This document shows, piece by piece, positions 20,284-29,353 of a stretch of 64,000 nucleotides of DNA; position 1 is the first letter of the stretch; the number at the start of each line of letters is the position of its first letter. Below the pieces are notes generated by a model. It did not search any database. It was given only the letters and a program-made list of their open reading frames with translations, and had not been told where the DNA came from. Location: NCBI RefSeq assembly GCF_003351405.1, contig NZ_CP031240.1:372001-436000 (forward strand), in the 5' to 3' direction. Both the position numbers and the translations under genes were made by a program. This DNA comes from Haemophilus haemolyticus. GTDB lineage: Bacteria; Pseudomonadota; Gammaproteobacteria; Enterobacterales; Pasteurellaceae.

Positions 20284-20399
20284 CTATTAATATTTGTTGA
20301 TTCTAAATACAATTTTCTAAATAAACGGCGTGTACAGTCATTCCATGTATTTTCATGATAGAATGCTGCTTAAAATTTTTTTCACCGCACTTTTTAAGT

Positions 20400-20852
20400 A
20401 TGTCGTTACAATTCAATATAATCGCCTTGTTATTGGTGATTTTAATTATTCTCGGGTTACTCAGTCACAACAGCGCAATTACCATTTCAGCTGCTGTATT
20501 ACTTATCATGCAGCAAACTTTTTTATCTTCACACATTCCTTTGCTTGAAAAATATGGCGTTAAAATTGGTATCATTATTTTAACCATTGGGGTTTTAAGC
20601 CCCTTAGTTTCAGGAAAAATTCAGTTGCCTGATTTATCAGGTTTTCTTAGTTGGAAAATGGCACTTTCCATTTCTGTTGGTGTGCTTGTGGCATGGCTTG
20701 CTGGCAAAGGTGTTCCTTTAATGGGCGAACAACCGATTTTAGTCACTGGCTTGCTTATCGGCACAATTATTGGTGTAGCATTTTTAGGTGGAATACCTGT
20801 TGGTCCACTTATTGCTGCAGGTATATTAGCTTTACTTTTAGGGAAAATTTAA
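20400..20852 (+). CDS. DUF441 family inner-membrane protein (YeaL-like)
   Basis: 150 residues from the ATG at 20400 (the family begins MSLQFN-like; the frame is open 15 codons upstream through an uptake signal). About four hydrophobic segments: [44 protein letters not shown] and [32 protein letters not shown], the last with the glycine-rich motif of DUF441. Function unknown. It is followed without a gap by the DUF423 gene and hrpA, forming one transcription unit. Confidence 0.85.
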   Translation: MSLQFNIIALLLVILIILGLLSHNSAITISAAVLLIMQQTFLSSHIPLLEKYGVKIGIIILTIGVLSPLVSGKIQLPDLSGFLSWKMALSISVGVLVAWLAGKGVPLMGEQPILVTGLLIGTIIGVAFLGGIPVGPLIAAGILALLLGKI

Positions 20853-21227
20853 ATGAAAAACAAATACCTTACTCTTGCTGCTTTAAGCGGTTTCTTCTGT
20901 GTCGCACTAGGCGCATTTGCGGCTCATGGCTTAAGCCATATATTAGAAGCTAAAGCATTATCATGGATTGATACGGGTTTAAAATATCAAATGTTCCATA
21001 CCATTGCAGTACTTGCCGTTGCATTATCTGCTTTAAGTGACAACAAATTCGCCCGATTATCCATGTCTTCTTGGTTAATTGGAACCTTATTATTTAGCGG
21101 AAGTTTATACGCACTCGCTTTCGGAGCAAGCAATGCAATAGTGTGGATTACGCCTATTGGCGGAACTTTATTTTTAATCGGATGGATTAGCTTAGCTTAC
21201 GGAAGTTTCAAAAATAAATCGCTATGA
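20853..21227 (+). CDS. DUF423 family inner-membrane protein (YgdD-like)
   Basis: 124 residues with four hydrophobic segments. Family motifs: ALSGFFCVALGAFAAHGL near the N-terminus and LKYQMFHTIAVLAVAL. YgdD/YwdK family, unknown function. The ATG begins directly after the DUF441 stop, and its own stop overlaps the hrpA start (ATGA), so translation is coupled. Confidence 0.87.
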   Translation: MKNKYLTLAALSGFFCVALGAFAAHGLSHILEAKALSWIDTGLKYQMFHTIAVLAVALSALSDNKFARLSMSSWLIGTLLFSGSLYALAFGASNAIVWITPIGGTLFLIGWISLAYGSFKNKSL

Positions 21228-24200
21228 AAAACAGATCGGCAAAACACGCATTAACACCTTTACAACAATCTCTTTTTTCTCAATTACATGACATCATGTT
21301 GGTGGATCAACGTCGCTTATCCGCCCGCATTCATGGTATTGGAAAAATTAAAAGCCAAGAGGCTCAACAAGCAGTTGCTGCAGAAATCCAGCTGCAGATT
21401 GAACAGGCTCAATTACGTGTAGAAAATCGTAAAAGTGCGGTGCAAAATCCCATTGTTTTTCCAGAGAGTTTGCCGGTTAGTCAACGTAAAGCTGAAATTC
21501 AAAAACTGCTTTCTGAGCATCAGGTCATCGTGGTGGCGGGGGAAACTGGTTCAGGTAAAACCACCCAATTGCCGAAAATGTGTTTGGAATTAGGTTTCGG
21601 CAATTTGGGAATGATTGGTCATACTCAACCTCGTCGTATTGCTGCACGCTCTGTGGCGGCGCGTATTGCGGAAGAACTGGAAACGGAGCTTGGCGGTTTA
21701 GTTGGTTATAAGGTTCGTTTTAACGATCAAATCAGTGATGATACGCAAATCAAGTTGATGACCGACGGGATCCTGTTAGCAGAAATTCAAAACGATCGTT
21801 TTCTCAATCAATATTCTTGTTTGATTATCGATGAAGCGCACGAACGTAGCCTAAATAACGATTTTATTCTCGGTTATCTGAAACAGCTTTTACCACGTCG
21901 TCGTGATTTAAAGGTCATCATCACTTCTGCAACCATTGATGTGGAACGCTTTTCTAAACATTTCAACAATGCCCCGATTATCGAAGTCTCGGGCAGAACC
22001 TATCCCGTTGAAGTACGCTATCGTCCCGTAGTGGAAGAAGATCAAGATCAGCTACAAGTCATTCTTAATGCGGTGGATGAACTGCAAGCAGAAGGTCGGG
22101 GCGATATCTTGATCTTTCTGAACGGTGAGCGTGAAATTCGCGATACGGCCGAAGCTTTACAAAAACAAAATCTAAAACACACGGAAATTCTACCGCTCTT
22201 TGCACGCTTGTCTGCGCAAGAACAAAATAAAATTTTCCATCCGAGCGGTTTAAATCGCATCGTGTTGGCTACCAACGTCGCAGAAACTTCATTGACCGTG
22301 CCAGGCATTAAATATGTGATTGACCCAGGTACTGCGCGAATTTCCCGTTATAGCTATCGCACCAAAGTACAACGTTTACCGATTGAACCTGTTTCACAGG
22401 CATCCGCTAATCAGCGTAAAGGTCGTTGTGGTCGTGTGAGCGAAGGGATTTGTATTCGTTTATATTCGGAAGAGGATTTTAATTCTCGTCCGGAGTTTAC
22501 CGATCCTGAAATTCTGCGCACCAATTTAGCCTCCGTTATTTTGCAAATGACGGCATTGGGCTTGGATAATATTGAAGCCTTCCCATTTGTGGATGCGCCA
22601 GATAAACGCCATATTCAAGATGGTATAAAACTGTTGGAAGAATTAGGTGCGTTTGAAATGGTTCGCACTAAAGCGGGCGAGAAACGTCAATTAACCACAG
22701 TAGGGCGTCAATTATCTCAACTCCCTGTGGATCCTCGTTTAGCGAAGATGTTGCTGACCGCTGTCTCACAAGGTGCCTTGCATGAAGTGATGATTATTGT
22801 CGCCGCGTTATCCATTCAAGATCCGCGCGAGCGTCCACAAGAAAAACAACAAGCTTCCGATGAAAAACATCGTCGTTTTGCCGATAAAAAATCGGATTTC
22901 TTGGCTTTCCTCAATCTTTGGCGTTACCTACAAGAACAACAAAAAGAATTGAGTAAAAACCAATTCCGTCGTCAGTGCCAAAAGGATTTCTTAAATTATT
23001 TACGTATTCGTGAATGGCAAGATATTTATCATCAAATTCGTTTAACTGTACGTGAAATGGGCTTGCCGATTAATTCTGAAAAAGCAGAATATCAGCAAAT
23101 TCATACCGCACTTTTAAGCGGATTGCTTTCTCATATCGGTTTAAAAGAAGCGGAGAAACAACAATATCTTGGCGCACGTAATGCCCATTTTGCAATTTTC
23201 CCTAATTCTGTACTTTTCAAAAAACAACCGAAATGGGTGATGGCGGCAGAGTTAGTGGAAACCTCCAAACTTTGGGGGCGCATGGTAGCGGAAATCGAGC
23301 CAGAATGGATTGAGCCACTTGCTGAGCATGTAATTAAAAAATCCTATTCCGAACCACGTTGGTCGAAATCTCGTGGCGCGGTGATTGCAGACGAAAAAGT
23401 GACGCTTTACGGTGTGCCGATTGTGGCTGCGCGACCAGTGAATTACGGCTCTATTGATCCAACAGTAAGCCGCGAAATCTTTATTCAATCTGCCTTAGTA
23501 GAAGGGGATTGGAATACCAAACATAAATTCTTCAAAGAAAATCAACGACTCGTTCGAGAAGTAGAAGAGTTGGAACACAAAAGTCGCCACCGAGATATTT
23601 TGGTGGATGATCGTACGCTTTTTGAATTTTACGATCAGCGTATTGGCACAGAAGTGGTTTCTCAAAAACATTTTGATACCTGGTGGAAAAAGGCGGAAAA
23701 ACAAGATCCTGAGCTACTTAATTTTGAACGCTCATTTTTGATTAATGATGATGCAGAACAAGTGAGCAAGCTGGATTTCCCGAATTTCTGGCATCAAGGC
23801 AATTTAAAACTCAAATTAACTTATCAATTTGAACCGGGTACCGATGCGGATGGTGTGACAGTACATATTCCGTTGCCATTGCTCAATCAAGTGGAAATGA
23901 CCGGCTTTGATTGGCAAATTCCAGGCTTGCGTGAAGAATTGGTGATTGCGTTGATTAAATCTCTGCCGAAATCTTATCGTCGTAACTTCGTGCCTGCACC
24001 TAATTATGCTCAAGCCTTTTTAAGCCGAGCTGTGCTATTGGAAAAACCGTTATTAGATACTCTGATTTATGAATTGCGTCGTATGACAGGCGTCACCGTA
24101 GAAGCGGAACATTGGAATTGGGAACAAATTCCAAGCCATTTAAAAATGACGTTCCGCGTGGTGGATGAAAACGGCAAGAAAATTGCCGAATCCATGAATT

Positions 24201-25132
24201 TGGATGAGCTGAAATTTAACTTAAAAGATCGTGTTCAGGAAAGTATTTCTGCTGTGGCAGATGATGGTATTGAACAAAGCGGGTTGCATATTTGGAGCTT
24301 TGCAGAACTGCCACAATGTTATGAACAAAAACAACGCGGTTTTAGCGTCAAAGCGTTCCCAGCCATTGTAGATGAAAAAGATGCCGTAGGTATTAAACTG
24401 TTTGAAACAGAGTTTGAGCAAGCGGTGGCGATGCAGCAAGGTTTACGCCGCTTGTTGTTGCTCAATGTACCGTCACCGATTAAATATTTGCATGAAAAAT
24501 TGCCGAATAAAGCCAAATTGGGGTTGTATTTTACCCCGTTCGGTCGTGTGTTGGATTTGATTGACGACTGTATTGCTTGTGCGGTGGATAAACTGATTGA
24601 TGATTTTGGCGGTTTTGTGTGGGATGAAACCGGCTTTGAAAAATTGCGCGATTTCGTGCGAGAAAACCTTAACGAAGTGACCGTGGATATTGCACAGAAA
24701 GTGGAGCAAATTCTCTCCCTTAACCATGCCTTAAACCAACGTTTAAAAGGCAAAATGGATTTCACTATGGCCTTTGCCTTTTCCGATATTAAGGCGCAAT
24801 TAAGCGGGCTGATTTACCCAGGTTTTGTGCAAAAGAGCGGTTATGATCGCCTACCGGATTTACAGCGTTATCTGCAAGCCATTGATAAACGTATTGATAA
24901 ACTGGCTCAAGATGTAAATCGAGATCGTGCCGCAATGCTACGCGTGGAACAAGTGCTACAGGCTTACCAACAACTTCTTGCTAAGCTCCCAAAATCCAAA
25001 CCGATTTCGGATGAGGTGGCTGAGATTCGCTATATGATAGAAGAATTGCGTGTGAGTTTATTTGCGCAGCAATTAGGCACGAAGTATCAGGTGTCGGATA
25101 AGCGGATTTTGAATATTATAGGTAGCGTATAG
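21224..25132 (+). CDS. hrpA: ATP-dependent RNA helicase HrpA
   Basis: DEAH-box RNA helicase; in E. coli it rescues collided ribosomes and processes fimbrial mRNA. 1302 residues, the expected length. Motif I GETGSGKTTQ near residue 105, DEAH (IIDEAHERSLN), motif III SAT, and motif VI QRKGRCGRV near 400, followed by the helicase-associated domains and the long C-terminal DUF3418 region. The start overlaps the DUF423 stop. No convincing terminator follows; the expected one lies 1.7 kb away behind a second copy of the hrpA tail (26746-26844), which suggests DNA was inserted at the 3' end. Confidence 0.96.
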   Translation: MKNRSAKHALTPLQQSLFSQLHDIMLVDQRRLSARIHGIGKIKSQEAQQAVAAEIQLQIEQAQLRVENRKSAVQNPIVFPESLPVSQRKAEIQKLLSEHQVIVVAGETGSGKTTQLPKMCLELGFGNLGMIGHTQPRRIAARSVAARIAEELETELGGLVGYKVRFNDQISDDTQIKLMTDGILLAEIQNDRFLNQYSCLIIDEAHERSLNNDFILGYLKQLLPRRRDLKVIITSATIDVERFSKHFNNAPIIEVSGRTYPVEVRYRPVVEEDQDQLQVILNAVDELQAEGRGDILIFLNGEREIRDTAEALQKQNLKHTEILPLFARLSAQEQNKIFHPSGLNRIVLATNVAETSLTVPGIKYVIDPGTARISRYSYRTKVQRLPIEPVSQASANQRKGRCGRVSEGICIRLYSEEDFNSRPEFTDPEILRTNLASVILQMTALGLDNIEAFPFVDAPDKRHIQDGIKLLEELGAFEMVRTKAGEKRQLTTVGRQLSQLPVDPRLAKMLLTAVSQGALHEVMIIVAALSIQDPRERPQEKQQASDEKHRRFADKKSDFLAFLNLWRYLQEQQKELSKNQFRRQCQKDFLNYLRIREWQDIYHQIRLTVREMGLPINSEKAEYQQIHTALLSGLLSHIGLKEAEKQQYLGARNAHFAIFPNSVLFKKQPKWVMAAELVETSKLWGRMVAEIEPEWIEPLAEHVIKKSYSEPRWSKSRGAVIADEKVTLYGVPIVAARPVNYGSIDPTVSREIFIQSALVEGDWNTKHKFFKENQRLVREVEELEHKSRHRDILVDDRTLFEFYDQRIGTEVVSQKHFDTWWKKAEKQDPELLNFERSFLINDDAEQVSKLDFPNFWHQGNLKLKLTYQFEPGTDADGVTVHIPLPLLNQVEMTGFDWQIPGLREELVIALIKSLPKSYRRNFVPAPNYAQAFLSRAVLLEKPLLDTLIYELRRMTGVTVEAEHWNWEQIPSHLKMTFRVVDENGKKIAESMNLDELKFNLKDRVQESISAVADDGIEQSGLHIWSFAELPQCYEQKQRGFSVKAFPAIVDEKDAVGIKLFETEFEQAVAMQQGLRRLLLLNVPSPIKYLHEKLPNKAKLGLYFTPFGRVLDLIDDCIACAVDKLIDDFGGFVWDETGFEKLRDFVRENLNEVTVDIAQKVEQILSLNHALNQRLKGKMDFTMAFAFSDIKAQLSGLIYPGFVQKSGYDRLPDLQRYLQAIDKRIDKLAQDVNRDRAAMLRVEQVLQAYQQLLAKLPKSKPISDEVAEIRYMIEELRVSLFAQQLGTKYQVSDKRILNIIGSV

Positions 25133-25188
25133 CTTAGTAATATAATTAATAAAAATATTTTATTTTTTTGTGAAAAATTGGAGCATGT

Positions 25189-26295
25189 ATGAAAGATTTT
25201 TGGAATCAAATTCCGAATTGGATTAAAGTTATCTTATCATCTTTAATTTCTATCTTTATTCTTGTGCATTTTGAATCCTTATATTCATTATTTAGTTATG
25301 TTTCTAATGATGAAATTATTAAACAAGGTGGTTTTTGGACTTTATTCTCATTAATTTTTTCAGCGCCAATTGCTTTCGCTATTTGGAGTTTTAGAGACCG
25401 AAATGCTACAGATCAAATTAATAATGCTCGCAAAGATACTAATCTTAAAGAGTATCATAAGATTGTAGAGTGGATTACGAGTAAGGATAGCTCTGAAGAG
25501 CTAAAGATTTCAGCTATATATTATTTAAAAAGATTTTATGAGGATAAATCTCTAGGTTTTCAACAGGCAGCTTTACATCTTTTATTGTCTACTTGGGAAT
25601 CTATGCAAAAAAATGAACTAGAAAAATTAAAGAAAGTTAATGATAAAGCGGAAGCTAAATCCATAATTAATTCTTTAAGAGAAAATGGTAATAGCCCGTT
25701 AGGTATTGCAATTACTAAAGTTTTATTAAGCAATGAGGGAAAATGTATACTGGCTTATCCTGAAGTATTTTCTATTATTTGTCTTGCTGGCATGAATTTT
25801 TATTTGCCTGGTTTATCAAATGATATTGTAAATAATCTTTTTAATAACAAAAAAATAAAATATTCAGGAATTCAATTACAGGGGTGTCAATTTAGGTGCA
25901 TTAATTTAGAAAATCTTGACTTTTCTAATTCTAATTTTCAGGGAACAGAATTAGGGAATATATATGACAGTTCTGAAGTCAGTGTTTGGAATAATATTAA
26001 TTTTTGTAAATGCAACTTTAGCTATTCAACATTTAATGAAATTGAGCTTAAAAACTGTGATTTTTCAGATGGTAACTTTAGGAATGTAAAGTTCTATAAA
26101 TGTGATATTGATGATTCAACAAGGTTTAATAGTGTAACTTTATTTGGTTCCTCACTGAGATTAACCCCCTTACCTCAACATGAAGCATTTTCGGCCAGTG
26201 CAGTTGGTGAGGAAGATCTGTTAAATTGGAAATATGAAGCTAACGGAACATATACTATAGAAGAGCTTAAAAAGCTCGGTATAATAGTTTATTGA
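25189..26295 (+). CDS. Pentapeptide-repeat membrane protein, unknown function
   Basis: 368 residues. Two hydrophobic segments near residues 12-37 (WIKVILSSLISIFILV) and 50-67 (FWTLFSLIFSAPIAFAIW), a helical cytosolic region at about 70-215, then degenerate pentapeptide repeats at about 222-310 (LENLDFSNSNFQGTEL, FCKCNFSYSTFNEIELKNCDFSDGNF), which fold as a right-handed quadrilateral helix. The gene is markedly more AT-rich than hrpA and nrfA and lacks uptake signals, so recent transfer is likely. Similar membrane-anchored pentapeptide proteins occur in accessory and defence islands, but no known system is recognised here. Confidence 0.72.
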   Translation: MKDFWNQIPNWIKVILSSLISIFILVHFESLYSLFSYVSNDEIIKQGGFWTLFSLIFSAPIAFAIWSFRDRNATDQINNARKDTNLKEYHKIVEWITSKDSSEELKISAIYYLKRFYEDKSLGFQQAALHLLLSTWESMQKNELEKLKKVNDKAEAKSIINSLRENGNSPLGIAITKVLLSNEGKCILAYPEVFSIICLAGMNFYLPGLSNDIVNNLFNNKKIKYSGIQLQGCQFRCINLENLDFSNSNFQGTELGNIYDSSEVSVWNNINFCKCNFSYSTFNEIELKNCDFSDGNFRNVKFYKCDIDDSTRFNSVTLFGSSLRLTPLPQHEAFSASAVGEEDLLNWKYEANGTYTIEELKKLGIIVY

Positions 26296-26552
26296 AATAG
26301 TATTACAAGTTAAGAAGATACTTATACTATTTTTTTATCATTTAGTATATATGATAAGACAAGGGGTCTGAATAATGACTAGATATAGAGATTACTCATT
26401 TATAGTGATCTATTTAAAAATAGTATAGGTACATATGTTTGCGATATAGGCCCAAGAGTACAGTGAATTATCGTTCTGTTATCAAGATTTTTTGATTGTT
26501 TTCTCAAGTTTTTCAACCTCAAAAACACTTTCAAAATCTACCGCACTTTTTC

Positions 26553-26730
26553 TTATCGAAACTCCACATAAATCTTCTTTCCTAATCCTTCTGCAATACG
26601 TTGTAAAAAGGCAAGTGAGGTTTTTGGGTTGCCTGATTCAAAACGGCTAATAGCACTTTGGGCGATGCAGTTTTTTCTGTAAAACCTTTTGGGGTGAGTT
26701 GCTATTCTTGACGGGATTTAATGATTTAAC
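26553..26730 (-). pseudogene. Remnant of an XRE-type helix-turn-helix regulator
   Basis: The minus strand reads QSAISRFESGNPKTSLAFLQRIAEGLGKKIYVEF to a stop at 26553-26555: the recognition helix and C-terminal part of an HTH_3 domain as in HigA or other XRE antitoxins. Upstream, RQE-stop-QLTPKGFTEK in another frame gives helix 1 and 2 with one internal stop and one frameshift. No start codon or toxin partner remains. The 26296-26552 interval to its left holds no other recognisable gene. Confidence 0.65.
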
Positions 26731-26745
26731 GAATAAATTTAATAC

Positions 26746-26844
26746 GTGATAGAAAAATTACGAGTCAGTTTATTTGCTCAACAGCTGGGAACAAAATATC
26801 AAATATCGGATAAAAGAATAGCAAATATTATTAGTCAATATTAA
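26746..26844 (+). pseudogene. Second, diverged copy of the hrpA 3' end
   Basis: These 99 bases read IEKLRVSLFAQQLGTKYQ, ISDKRIANIISQY and a stop, aligned codon for codon with the last 99 bases of hrpA (25034-25132): about 25 of 32 residues are identical, with many synonymous differences. No gene precedes it. It is followed by a good terminator, as expected for the original end of hrpA. Confidence 0.85.
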
Positions 26845-26858
26845 TGATAATAATACTC

Positions 26859-26891
26859 AAAATTAAGGCGGTATAAACCGCCTTAATTTAT
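26859..26891 (+). terminator. Terminator after the hrpA-tail remnant
   Basis: 12-bp stem AATTAAGGCGGT (26861-26872) / ACCGCCTTAATT (26877-26888), four-base loop, followed by TATTC. Probably the ancestral hrpA terminator. Confidence 0.8.
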
Positions 26892-26904
26892 TCAAAACAC
26901 CAAA

Positions 26905-26950
26905 TACCTCTTTGTAAGTATTTTGAGAAATAATGTTGATCAATCTCACA
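26905..26950 (+). promoter_or_regulatory. Putative NarP and FNR/CRP-type sites of nrfA
   Basis: TACCTCT-TT-GTAAGTA (26905-26920) fits the 7-2-7 inverted heptamers of NarP/NarL sites (TACYYMT and complement) with one mismatch. Ten bases on, ATAAT-GTTG-ATCAA (26930-26943) matches the FNR box TTGAT-N4-ATCAA at 8 of 10 positions, and an overlapping TCACA half site at 26946-26950 could suit CRP. In E. coli nrfA is activated by FNR and NarP/NarL, so the arrangement fits. Confidence 0.55.
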
Positions 26951-27099
26951 TTTTTTAGTTATACGAGTGGAAAAACTTTTTTCTTTTGGTATCTTACGCG
27001 CGAGTAAATCTATATCCACACATTTTATGTAGTATTAAGAATAATTCTCAACTTTCTATTTAACCTAACCTTTTTATTACAACAAATGGAGTGATTATC

Positions 27100-28626
27100 G
27101 TGAACGCATTCAAAAAAAGCCTCATTGTGGCAGCGTCTTTCGCGAGTTTAAGCTTATTTAACTCAGCGGTAGCTGATATGGTTTATAAGCCATTAGAACA
27201 ACCTGTTGAACCAGTAAAACCAGATTTGAAAATTGAATCTGTAAATGAAAAATTTGCAGAAAAATATCCAAATCAATATAACAGCTGGCGTTCAACCGCA
27301 AACGGCAAAGGCGAAAAAATTATTTATGCCGATGAAGAAAATCCACGCTTAATCGTTCTTTGGGGCGGTTATGCATTTGCAAAAGAATATAATGCACCGC
27401 GTGGTCACTTTTATGCAGTCACTGATGTTCGTAGCATTCTGCGTACTGGTGCACCAAAAACTGCAAATGATGGTCCACAACCAATGGCATGTTGGACATG
27501 TAAAGGCCCAGATGTTCCACGTTTAATCGCGGAATGGGGTGAAAAAGATTATTTCAATGCGAAATGGGCAAAAGGTGGTCCAGAAATCGTGAACTCAATC
27601 GGTTGTGCAGACTGTCACGATACGACCTCTAAAGATTTTGCTGAAGGCAAACCAGCATTACGTATTGCTCGTCCACACGTATTACGCGCGCTTGACGCTT
27701 TAGAAAAAGCAACTGCTGAAAAAGATAAAGCAGAAGGTCGCCCACACAATAATTTAAGTTTCAACACTGCAGCTCGTACTGAAAAACGCGCTGAGATCTG
27801 TGCAAACTGTCACGTTGAATACTACTTCGCAGGCGATATCAAACAAGTAACCTTCCCTTGGAATAAAGGTCAAACTGTTGATGATATTGAAAAATATTAC
27901 GATGAAATTGGTTTTAGTGACTGGACTCATAGCCTTTCTAAAGCGCCAATGTTAAAAGCGCAACACCCTGACTTTGAAATTTGGTCTTTAGGTATGCACG
28001 GTAAAAATGGTGTAACTTGTGTAGACTGTCACATGCCAAAAGTACAAGGTAAAGACGGTAAAGTTTATACTGATCACCAAATCCAAAATCCATTTGATGC
28101 ATTTGACCGCACTTGTGCAAACTGTCACGATCAAAGCAAAGAAAAATTACGCGATATCGTCACTTCACGTAAAAAAGAAGTGAAAGATGTAATGGGTCGT
28201 TTAGAAGAGCAAGTTGTTAAAGCTCACTTTGAAGCGAAAGCAGCTTGGGATGCAGGTGCAACTAAAGAAGAAATGGAAGCAGCATTAATGGATATTCGTC
28301 ATGCTCAATGGCGTTGGGATTATGCTGCAGCAAGCCACGGTGGCCATATGCACGCACCTGAAGTAATGCTTCGTGTATTAGGCTCTGGCTTAGATAAAGC
28401 AGCGGATGCTCGTACTAAACTTGCAGCAATCTTAACTAAACACGGTGTGAAAACTCCAGTTCAAATCCCAGATATTTCAACAGCAGATAAAGCGTGGAAA
28501 GTAATGGGTATTGATATCGAAAAAGAACGCAAAGCTAAAGAAGAATTCTTAAAAACTGTGGTACCACAATGGGAACAACAAGCTAAAGAAAAAGGCTTAT
28601 TAGTTGATCCACCAGCACAAAAATAA
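27100..28626 (+). CDS. nrfA: Cytochrome c552, pentahaem nitrite reductase
   Basis: Periplasmic enzyme reducing nitrite to ammonia with six electrons. 508 residues from the GTG at 27100 (GGAG eight bases upstream; another GTG lies three codons earlier). Signal peptide [20 protein letters not shown] with cleavage after ...NSAVA. The catalytic haem motif is CWTCK, with lysine in place of histidine, and four CxxCH motifs follow (CADCH, CANCH, CVDCH, CANCH), the signature of NrfA. It heads nrfABCD and is separated from nrfB by a paired-uptake-signal hairpin. Confidence 0.98.
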   Translation: MNAFKKSLIVAASFASLSLFNSAVADMVYKPLEQPVEPVKPDLKIESVNEKFAEKYPNQYNSWRSTANGKGEKIIYADEENPRLIVLWGGYAFAKEYNAPRGHFYAVTDVRSILRTGAPKTANDGPQPMACWTCKGPDVPRLIAEWGEKDYFNAKWAKGGPEIVNSIGCADCHDTTSKDFAEGKPALRIARPHVLRALDALEKATAEKDKAEGRPHNNLSFNTAARTEKRAEICANCHVEYYFAGDIKQVTFPWNKGQTVDDIEKYYDEIGFSDWTHSLSKAPMLKAQHPDFEIWSLGMHGKNGVTCVDCHMPKVQGKDGKVYTDHQIQNPFDAFDRTCANCHDQSKEKLRDIVTSRKKEVKDVMGRLEEQVVKAHFEAKAAWDAGATKEEMEAALMDIRHAQWRWDYAAASHGGHMHAPEVMLRVLGSGLDKAADARTKLAAILTKHGVKTPVQIPDISTADKAWKVMGIDIEKERKAKEEFLKTVVPQWEQQAKEKGLLVDPPAQK

Positions 28627-28631
28627 ATGAA

Positions 28632-28678
28632 AAATCCACCGCACTTTTAAGTGCAAACTAGAAAGTGCGGTGATTTTC
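28632..28678 (+). terminator. Inverted uptake-signal hairpin between nrfA and nrfB
   Basis: ACCGCACTTT (28638-28647) and AAAGTGCGGT (28662-28671) form a stem followed by GATTTTC. As a partial terminator or RNA-stabilising hairpin it could raise NrfA over NrfBCD. Confidence 0.6.
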
Positions 28679-28702
28679 AAGGTCAAATTTGAGGTAACCC
28701 AA

Positions 28703-29353
28703 ATGAATTTAACTTCTTTAATCAACAAATCTGCAAAAGCGTTAGCGTTAAGTGCGGCATTTGTAGCAGCGCCATTTTTGGCTCATGCTGATGATGCACA
28801 AAAACCTGCGGATCATTTTACTTATGAACCGCAATTAGATAACCAACGCGATCCAAATCAATATTGCGCTAAATGCCATAAATTCGACAAAGTAGATAAA
28901 AACCAAACTGTAGATCAGTCTGGTGGCGAACTCCACTTTGGTAAATTCCATGGTGCACACTTAGATAAGAAAAATCCAAATAACGGTAAAGCAATTACTT
29001 GTGTAAGCTGTCACGGTAACGTTTCTGAAAACCACCGTCGTGGTGCTAAAGATGTTATGCGTTTTGAAGGGGATATTTTCGGTAATAAAAAACCGATGTA
29101 TTCAGTTCAAGAACAAAACCAAGTTTGTTTTGCTTGTCACCAACCTGACAAACTTCGTGAAAAACTATGGGCGCATGATGTACACGCAATGAAATTGCCT
29201 TGTGCAAGTTGCCATACGCTTCACCCTAAAGAAGACGCAATGAAAGGTATTCAACCAAAACAACGCGTTAAACTTTGCGTAGATTGCCATGGTGAACAAC
29301 AAAAACGTAAAGCTGAACAAGATAAACTAACCGAACAAAAGGATAAACAATGA
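28703..29353 (+). CDS. nrfB: Pentahaem cytochrome NrfB, electron donor to NrfA
   Basis: 216 residues from the ATG at 28703 with GAGGT upstream; the longer frame starts inside the uptake-signal hairpin. Signal peptide ending FLAHA at about residue 30. Five CxxCH haem motifs: CAKCH, CVSCH, CFACH, CASCH, CVDCH. It shuttles electrons from the NrfCD quinol oxidase to NrfA in the periplasm. The C-terminus is Lys/Gln-rich. It overlaps the nrfC start by four bases. Confidence 0.96.
   Translation: MNLTSLINKSAKALALSAAFVAAPFLAHADDAQKPADHFTYEPQLDNQRDPNQYCAKCHKFDKVDKNQTVDQSGGELHFGKFHGAHLDKKNPNNGKAITCVSCHGNVSENHRRGAKDVMRFEGDIFGNKKPMYSVQEQNQVCFACHQPDKLREKLWAHDVHAMKLPCASCHTLHPKEDAMKGIQPKQRVKLCVDCHGEQQKRKAEQDKLTEQKDKQ

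Noticed and set aside
20146..20330. Fur box upstream of the stalk lipoprotein
   Set aside because: AT-rich stretches there do not give a convincing GATAATGATAATCATTATC-type match.
26380..26430. Short plus-strand frame starting MTRYRDYSFIVIYLKIV
   Set aside because: Only 17 codons in AT-rich DNA with no ribosome-binding site; nothing else recognisable lies in 26296-26552.
25133..26891. Integrative element or prophage at the hrpA end
   Set aside because: No integrase, tRNA or short exact attachment repeat is present; the two hrpA tails are diverged, which fits homologous exchange better than site-specific integration.
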